Assembly (NCBI GenBank): GCA_002709835.1
Contig: PAQX01000054.1
Coordinates: 13,021 to 52,473, forward strand
Length of the DNA: 39,453 nucleotides
Source of the DNA: Deltaproteobacteria bacterium
GTDB lineage: Bacteria > Myxococcota_A > UBA9160 > UBA4427
Reading direction: 5' to 3'
Shown here: positions 34,636 through 39,453 of the stretch, in pieces
Position numbering within the stretch: the stretch's first letter is position 1
Layout: each line of letters opens with the position of its first letter
The notes under the pieces: generated by a model
The model's input: the letters and a program-made list of their open reading frames with translations, nothing else
Databases searched by the model: none
Told to the model about the DNA's origin: nothing
Made by a program: the position numbers and the translations under genes

Positions 34636-34998
34636 ATGAAGATCCTCGTCGTGGACGGCAGCAGCAGCATGCGAAAGATCGTGACGCGCACCTTGCGCCA
34701 AGCCGGTTTCGGCGGGCACGACATCGAGGAGGCCGAGAACGGCGTCGAGGCGCTCGCGAAGATCGACGCGGATCCGCCGGACGTCGTGCTGACGGATTGG
34801 AACATGCCAGAGATGACGGGCATCGAGCTCGCCCGCGCCATGAACGAGAAGAACCTCAACATCCCCTTCGCCTTCATCACCTCCGAATGCACGACGGAGA
34901 TGAAGGATCAGGCCAACGAGGCTGGAGCGGTCGCCTGCCTGACGAAGCCGTTCACCCTCGAAACCATGCAGGACACGCTGGGTAAGGTCCTCGGCTAG
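34636..34998 (+). CDS. CheY-like single-domain response regulator
   Basis: The 120-residue receiver has MKILVVDGSSSMRKI, the phosphoacceptor Asp54 in VLTDWNMPEMTG, the switch Thr in FITSE and Lys in LTKPF. The usual second acidic residue at the start is Gly (VVDG). There is no output domain, so it probably works through a protein partner such as a motor or kinase. ATG 34636 has GGAGAAGG just upstream. A small orphan gene follows after 34 bp on the same strand. No histidine kinase is nearby. Confidence 0.9.
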   Translation: MKILVVDGSSSMRKIVTRTLRQAGFGGHDIEEAENGVEALAKIDADPPDVVLTDWNMPEMTGIELARAMNEKNLNIPFAFITSECTTEMKDQANEAGAVACLTKPFTLETMQDTLGKVLG

Positions 34999-35032
34999 CG
35001 CAGCGCAGATCGGGGCAAAGCAGAGGGCGACC

Positions 35033-35278
35033 ATGGCGAGGATCCACTTTCCGGAGATCGCGCAGCTGGGCGGCCACCTCGAGGGGCTCATCGGAGCCCT
35101 TCTCTGCGGGGACGACTCGCCGCATAGCCGTTGGACCGAGCTCGCCACGAGCGAGTCGGAGCTGACCGTCGACGACAAGGACCTCCTTGCCCCGCCCTGC
35201 GACCAGATCGACGGCGAGATGGAAGTCGAAGCCTACGACGCAGGCCTCATGACCCTCTTGACCGCGCGCCTCGACTGA
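35033..35278 (+). CDS. small acidic protein of unknown function
   Basis: The 81-residue protein is not recognised. It is acidic, with a short hydrophobic N-terminal part (IAQLGGHLEGLIGALLCG) and a C-terminal helix-like end. No signal peptide or clear motif is seen. AGAGGGCGACC precedes the ATG and provides a plausible ribosome binding site. Its position 34 bp after the CheY-like gene suggests co-transcription. It ends 12 bp from the convergent C45-like gene. Confidence 0.6.
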   Translation: MARIHFPEIAQLGGHLEGLIGALLCGDDSPHSRWTELATSESELTVDDKDLLAPPCDQIDGEMEVEAYDAGLMTLLTARLD

Positions 35279-35290
35279 GAGCCCGCCCGC

Positions 35291-36178
35291 TCAGTCGACT
35301 TCCACGTCGACATCGAGACCGTCGAAGCGCGCATGCAGTCGGCGCCCGACGGGATCGACGAGGATCTGATCTTCGGACGTCTCGCCCGACTGCGCGAAGG
35401 GTTCGCCACCTTCGAGCTGGAGCTCTCCGTCACCGGGCAGGACGCGGCAATCGCGGCCGCTGAACGCCACGGTCGCGAGGTCGCCGTTTGCATCGGCGAG
35501 CACGAGGGACTGCTCCCCCTCGACCGGCCGCTTGCGACACCAGTCGAGCGCGCCCTCGAGGTCCGGGAAGCGCTGGAGGCATTCCTGCACAAGGAGCAAC
35601 GACGTCGGGTTGCCCTCGCGCCCGGGTGCGCCCCACAAGAGCGGCGCCGCGACGACCGCGAGCCCGGCTTCGTTCACTCCGGCCACTGAGGAGACGAGCC
35701 AGGGCAAGGTCACTTCGACCGAGCGATAGCCGACCTGCGGGCGACTCTCCCGCAGAACCCAGCCCGCCTCGCCCTCAGCGGCAACCGGAAGGGTGCGCTC
35801 GAGGCACCAACACTTCCCCGAGGCGCTGCCTTCCTCGGCGCTCGCTCGAACGACAGCCCGGCGCGCGAGCAGCCCTCCCCGCTCGCCGCCTTCCCGGATC
35901 CGCAGATGCAGCTCGAGCACCGTGTCGAGCGGCAGGTCGGCGCTCTTCGCCACGCCTTCGAGCCGCTCCGCGAGGTGCGCGAAGTGGCGGAACATCTCAC
36001 GCCCTGCCCCGACGCCCCGAACCGCCCCGATCGCGAGAGGACGGAGGCTCGGCATCCGCGAACGATGGAGCGGTAGTCCCAGACGCTCGGATTCGCTGCG
36101 GAGAGCGTCGCGAAGGGCAGCGCCCTGAGCGAGGCCCATGTCGCGCGGGTGACCCGCGCACTCGAAAGTGGTCAGCAT
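35291..36178 (-). CDS. C45-like (acyl-CoA:6-APA acyltransferase-fold) protein without the expected nucleophile
   Basis: The 295-residue protein follows the C45/Ntn-hydrolase layout: an N-terminal helix region with GHPRDMGLAQGAALRD, LEGVAKSADLPLDTVLELH, then YRSVEVTLPWLVSSVAGVNEAGLAV and SLLLVQECLQRFPDLEGALDW. In family members a Cys starts the mature chain just before the G(R/K)xxxGRNxD segment; here that position lies in ARRAVVRAS, and the following segment is GKCWCLERTL. No Cys is where autocleavage would occur. It may be a non-catalytic member or use another residue. Upstream sequence is C-rich with no clear ribosome binding site. LarE lies 43 bp upstream on the same strand. Confidence 0.7.
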   Translation of the reverse strand: MLTTFECAGHPRDMGLAQGAALRDALRSESERLGLPLHRSRMPSLRPLAIGAVRGVGAGREMFRHFAHLAERLEGVAKSADLPLDTVLELHLRIREGGERGGLLARRAVVRASAEEGSASGKCWCLERTLPVAAEGEAGWVLRESRPQVGYRSVEVTLPWLVSSVAGVNEAGLAVVAAPLLWGAPGREGNPTSLLLVQECLQRFPDLEGALDWCRKRPVEGEQSLVLADANGDLATVAFSGRDCRVLPGDGELQLEGGEPFAQSGETSEDQILVDPVGRRLHARFDGLDVDVEVD

Positions 36179-36221
36179 GGGATGGGGGGATCTCGGGTGG
36201 GGGGAGTAGGGAGCTCGTTGC

Positions 36222-37085
36222 CTAACGGATCGGATCGCGCGCGATCTGGAGGACTTCGTTGAGCGAGCCGGTTCGGTAGCCCTCGAGGTCGAGGGACACG
36301 TAGCGGAAACCCAGGGGCTTGATCGCGCCGACGATCCGCGCGGTCATCTCGAGCTCGAGGGCCCTCGGCAACTCGTCCGGCGCGATCTCGACGCGGGCGA
36401 GCTCGCCGTGGTGGCGCAGGCGGACCTGCTCGAAGCCCAGCGCACGGAGCGCTTCCTCACCCTGCTCGACCTGACCGAGCCGTTCGACCGTCACTTCGGT
36501 TCCGTAGGGCAGGCGGGAAGAGAGGCAGGCAGAGGCGGGAAGATCCGCGGTCGGCAGTCCCGCGGCGCGAGACAGATCGCGAATCTCCCGCTTCGAGAGA
36601 TCGACGTCGAGGAAGGGCGAAAGGACGCGGTGCTCGTCGGCGGCACGGTGGCCCGGTCGGAAGTCGCCGGTGTCGTCGGTGTTCACCCCGTAGGAGACAT
36701 GATCGAAGTCGAGCTCCCCGAGGAGCCGATCCATCGTTTCGAAGAGCTCAGACTTGCAGTGGTAACAGCGGTCCGAGGCGTTCGCGCGGTAGGCGGCGTT
36801 CTCCATCTCGTGGGTCTCGATGAACCGGTGGCGGATCGAGAATCGCGCGACGACTTCCTCGGCGACTTCGCGATGACTCGCCGGATAGGAGGGCGAGACG
36901 GCGGTCACCGCGAGGGCGTTTTCGCCGAGGGCCCGATGCGCCGCCCAGGCGAGATAGCTCGAGTCGACCCCGCCCGAGAACGCGACCATCACCCGACCCG
37001 CCTCGCGCAGACGGGCGAAGAGAGCGTCTTCCTTGGCCCGCAGGGACGCAGGCGGCTCGGGGGGCGGATGGGCGGGGGCAGTCAC
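36222..37085 (-). CDS. larE: LarE-type ATP-dependent sulfur transferase
   Basis: The 287-residue PP-loop protein has SGGVDSS at 37-43, GVNTDDTGDFRPGHRAA, and PASACLSSRLPYG with Cys187, the residue that in the studied LarE gives up its sulfur to the nickel-pincer cofactor of lactate racemase. Cys107 and Cys110 form an additional CYHC motif. LarA, LarB and LarC are not in the window, so its acceptor is unknown. GTG 37085 has no Shine-Dalgarno, but TAACCT lies 6 nt upstream. It is divergent from ddl. Confidence 0.9.
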   Translation of the reverse strand: MTAPAHPPPEPPASLRAKEDALFARLREAGRVMVAFSGGVDSSYLAWAAHRALGENALAVTAVSPSYPASHREVAEEVVARFSIRHRFIETHEMENAAYRANASDRCYHCKSELFETMDRLLGELDFDHVSYGVNTDDTGDFRPGHRAADEHRVLSPFLDVDLSKREIRDLSRAAGLPTADLPASACLSSRLPYGTEVTVERLGQVEQGEEALRALGFEQVRLRHHGELARVEIAPDELPRALELEMTARIVGAIKPLGFRYVSLDLEGYRTGSLNEVLQIARDPIR

Positions 37086-37091
37086 GCGGCG

Positions 37092-37097
37092 AGGTTA
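37092..37097 (-). promoter_or_regulatory. TAACCT -10 candidate, leaderless start of larE
   Basis: On the minus strand TAACCT ends 6 nt before the larE GTG at 37085, with CGCCGC between and no Shine-Dalgarno. Confidence 0.4.
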
Positions 37098-37242
37098 CGA
37101 GGCGCTCCCCTCCATTTCAACTCGAAGCGGAGAGCGCGGGGGCCTCCCGCCTCTCGCCTCGGGCATCCTTCCGAGGGGCACCGTATCCTCCCCGACTCGA
37201 ACTCCCGGACCGGTCCCGGTGCCCGAGGGAGTGGACGGAGAC

Positions 37243-38388
37243 ATGGACGGGGGGATCATGGAAAAGCTGCGAGTCGGACTCCTCTTCGGAGGCCGGTCGG
37301 TCGAGCACGACGTCTCGGTCGTTTCGGCCACCTCGATCCTATCTGCCCTCGACCGGGAGCGTTACGACGTCTCCCTGATCGGCGTCGATGCCGACGGCGG
37401 GTGGCACCTCATCGATGCGGACGCCCTCGCCGCCCTGCCGGAAACGACCCTGGCCGACGCCTTCGCGCAGCCCGGCGTCTTCCTGCCCGCGACCACCGGC
37501 GCGAGCGAGCTCCGATCCGCGAACGAAGGGCCCCCGCCGGGCCCCGCCGGGCGCGTCGACGTCATCTTCCCGATCATCCACGGACGAGGCGGAGAGGACG
37601 GCGCCCTCCAGGGCCTACTCGAAATGGCGGACCTCCCCTACGTGGGTTCGGGCGTGCTGAGTTCGGCGGCCCAGATGGACAAGGACGTCGCCAAGCGGCT
37701 CCTCGCCCACTCCGGCATCCCGGTCACGCCGTGGATCACGTTCTCCCCGGCCGAGCTCGATCGCGAGGGCCTCCCGGCCGCCGCAGAACGGGTCGAGACC
37801 GAGCTTGGACTCCCGGTTTACGTAAAGCCCGCCAACTCGGGCTCGTCGATCGGCATCTCCCGGGCCGAGGGCACCGCCGCCGTCGTCGCGGCCATCGCCG
37901 AAGCTCGTCTCTACGACCGGAAGATCGTGGTCGAATCGAGCATCGAAGCCCGCGAAGTCGAGGTCGCGGTCCTCGGCAACGATCACCCTGAGGCCAGCGT
38001 GACCGGAGAGATCCGGGCCAACCAGGCTTTCTATGACTTCGACGCAAAATATCGCGACGACGCGACCGAGCTGATCATCCCGGCCGACCTCGATCCCGAT
38101 CTCTCCGAGACGATCCGCGAGACCGCGAAGCTCGCCTATCAGGCACTCGATGCGGAGGGCCTGGCGCGCGTGGACTTCCTCGTCGACCGGGAAACCCATC
38201 AGATCTACGTGAACGAGCTGAACAGCCTGCCGGGCTTCACGAGCGTGTCTATGTACCCGAAGTTGTGGGAAGCCACGGGGCTCGCGTACCCGAAGCTCCT
38301 GGACCGATTGATCGAGCTCGCGCTCGAGCGGCACGCTCTTCGCTCGAAGCTCGAAACCCACGCACCGACGCCCCTCGCCGAGCGCTAG
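37243..38388 (+). CDS. ddl: D-alanine-D-alanine ligase
   Basis: The 381-residue ATP-grasp enzyme makes the D-Ala-D-Ala dipeptide for peptidoglycan. Landmarks are GLLFGGRSVEHDVSVVSA, HGRGGEDGALQGLLEMADLPYVGSG, MDKDVAKRLLAHSGIPVTPW, VKPANSGSSIGIS, ARVDFLVD and NELNSLPGFTSVSMYPKLWEA. ATG 37258 is an equally plausible start, five codons later. It is divergent from larE and the following VOC gene starts 2 nt after its stop, so ddl leads a three-gene unit. Confidence 0.95.
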   Translation: MDGGIMEKLRVGLLFGGRSVEHDVSVVSATSILSALDRERYDVSLIGVDADGGWHLIDADALAALPETTLADAFAQPGVFLPATTGASELRSANEGPPPGPAGRVDVIFPIIHGRGGEDGALQGLLEMADLPYVGSGVLSSAAQMDKDVAKRLLAHSGIPVTPWITFSPAELDREGLPAAAERVETELGLPVYVKPANSGSSIGISRAEGTAAVVAAIAEARLYDRKIVVESSIEAREVEVAVLGNDHPEASVTGEIRANQAFYDFDAKYRDDATELIIPADLDPDLSETIRETAKLAYQALDAEGLARVDFLVDRETHQIYVNELNSLPGFTSVSMYPKLWEATGLAYPKLLDRLIELALERHALRSKLETHAPTPLAER

Positions 38389-38390
38389 GC

Positions 38391-38810
38391 GTGGGTCTGC
38401 CCTTCGAAGTCGTCGGACTCGACCACGTCGTCCTCCGCGTCGCCGACCTCGACCGCGCGATCGCCTTCTATGGCGACGTCCTCGGCTGCCCCGTCGAGCG
38501 TCGGCTCGACGAGCTCGGGTTGGTCCAGCTCCGTGCGGGCGACGCCCTCGTCGACCTCGTCGGAATCGACACCCCCCTCGGCCGGAAGGGCGGCGGCCCC
38601 GTCTCCGACGACGGGCGCAACGTAGACCACTTCGCACTCGCCCTCGACGACTTCGACGAACCGGCGATCCGCGCACACCTTGAGCGCCACGAAGTCGAAT
38701 CCGGCAAGACCGGCGAGCGCTACGGCGCGACGGGCTCGGGGCCGTCCATCTACATCAAGGACCCCGACGGCAACACCGTCGAGCTCAAGGGGCCGCCGAA
38801 CGATGGCTGA
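38391..38810 (+). CDS. VOC-superfamily (glyoxalase-fold) protein
   Basis: The 139-residue protein matches the VOC fold: LDHVVLRVADLDRAIAFYGDVLG, VDHFALALDDFD and YIKDPDGNTVELKG. Likely metal ligands are His12, His80 and Glu131. Members include glyoxalase I, dioxygenases and methylmalonyl-CoA epimerases; which reaction applies cannot be told. The GTG start follows the ddl stop by 2 nt, and the stop overlaps the next gene by 8 nt, so the three genes are co-expressed. Confidence 0.85.
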   Translation: MGLPFEVVGLDHVVLRVADLDRAIAFYGDVLGCPVERRLDELGLVQLRAGDALVDLVGIDTPLGRKGGGPVSDDGRNVDHFALALDDFDEPAIRAHLERHEVESGKTGERYGATGSGPSIYIKDPDGNTVELKGPPNDG

Positions 38811-39453
38811 CGCCGCCCTCGAAGCGGTGGTCGACGACGTGCTCTCGACCGTCCAGGAGATGGACCGCGCGGGTCTGACGGAAGGCACCGCCGGCAACGT
38901 CTCCGCCCGAACCGACGACGGTCGCGTCGTCCTCTCTCCGACCGCCCTGCCTTACGCGAGCATGACCGCGAGCGATCTCGTCGTCGTCGATTTCGAACGC
39001 CGGGTGCTGGCCGGCGAGCGGGCGCCGACGACGGAGATCGATCTTCACCTCGCGTGCTTGCGACAGCACGCAGACGTTCGAGCGGTCGTCCACACCCATG
39101 CGGTTCACGCCTCGATGTTCGCCGTCGCGAGTCAGCCGATCCCGTGCGTGCTCGAGGAGTTCGAATACTACGTGGGCGGTGACGTCCTCGTCGCCCCGTA
39201 TTCCCGGACCGGCACCGCCGCCCTCGGCGAAGCCGCCGCCGCGCGACTCGCGGACCGTGCCGCGGTGCTGCTCGCCAACCATGGCCTCGTCGTCGTAGGG
39301 GCGAGCGCCGCCGAGGCGCTCCAGCTGACGAAGCTCGTCGAGCGCGCTGCACGAATCGTCTGGGGGGCACGCACCCTCGGTGAACCCGTGCCGCTCCCCG
39401 AGGCGATTCGCGAGGAGTTCGCGGCTTCGTATCTCGAGCGCCGCCGGAAGGCC
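38803..39453 (+). CDS. class II aldolase/adducin-domain protein, 3' end outside window
   Basis: The frame is open for 217 codons to the window end. Landmarks are GTAGNVSAR, SPTALPYASM, the probable catalytic Glu78 (TTEID), zinc ligands His97 and His99 (HTH) and His160 in ANHGLVVVG. These match L-fuculose-phosphate aldolase and L-ribulose-5-phosphate epimerase relatives, which cleave or epimerise sugar phosphates using zinc. The specific substrate cannot be told. ATG 38803 overlaps the VOC gene stop by 8 nt. Confidence 0.9.
   Translation, partial: MADAALEAVVDDVLSTVQEMDRAGLTEGTAGNVSARTDDGRVVLSPTALPYASMTASDLVVVDFERRVLAGERAPTTEIDLHLACLRQHADVRAVVHTHAVHASMFAVASQPIPCVLEEFEYYVGGDVLVAPYSRTGTAALGEAAAARLADRAAVLLANHGLVVVGASAAEALQLTKLVERAARIVWGARTLGEPVPLPEAIREEFAASYLERRRKA

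Overview
The window is a GC-rich bacterial chromosome segment, densely coded on both strands. No rRNA, tRNA, insertion sequence or CRISPR array is visible. The gene content includes PATAN/DUF4388 and J-domain signalling fusions, two PilT-type ATPases, a Tad/Flp pilus locus, PEP-CTERM surface proteins, GatCAB and an RND/MMPL exporter. This fits a member of the former Deltaproteobacteria, most likely Myxococcota-like. That placement is inferred from gene content only.

Layout. 1-4159 (minus): an RND/MMPL transporter cut by the window edge, then two PilT-family ATPases. 4383-4706 (plus): a YhbY RNA-binding protein. 4726-14524 (minus): a tight operon read from an ECF sigma factor through cpaC, flp, tadE, cpaB, tadG, cpaE and cpaF to a TadD-like TPR lipoprotein. 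Many of its junctions are 4-14 nt overlaps. 14712-19867: a His/Cys-rich small secreted protein (minus), then on the plus strand an all3515-type PEP-CTERM protein, a terminator, a second PEP-CTERM protein overlapping tadB, then tadC and a MerC-domain membrane protein. The Tad locus is therefore split into two divergent arms by genes that look zinc/metal-related. A TadV-type prepilin peptidase and an exosortase are not in the window.

20277-27952: alpha/beta hydrolase, HspQ-like protein, a degenerate tandem repeat, a branched-chain aminotransferase, a receiver-PATAN-J-TPR fusion and a 1037-residue AsmA-like protein. 28010-31299 (minus): gatC-gatA-gatB. 31386-35278 (plus): a DEAD-box helicase, an enlarged GST-like protein, a CheY-like receiver and a small orphan. 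35291-37085 (minus): a C45-like protein apparently lacking its nucleophile, then LarE. 37243-39453 (plus): ddl, a VOC-fold protein and a class II aldolase cut by the window end.

The most interesting part is 13.8-19.9 kb. An ECF sigma factor is fused by overlap to the Tad secretin, and a putative zinc-responsive PEP-CTERM/MerC set is interleaved with tadBC. The end of cpaC also carries an A8 slippery run whose -1 frame stops exactly on the flp start codon. Separately, several operon-leading genes have a TANNNT hexamer 6-7 nt before the start codon and no Shine-Dalgarno, suggesting leaderless transcription.
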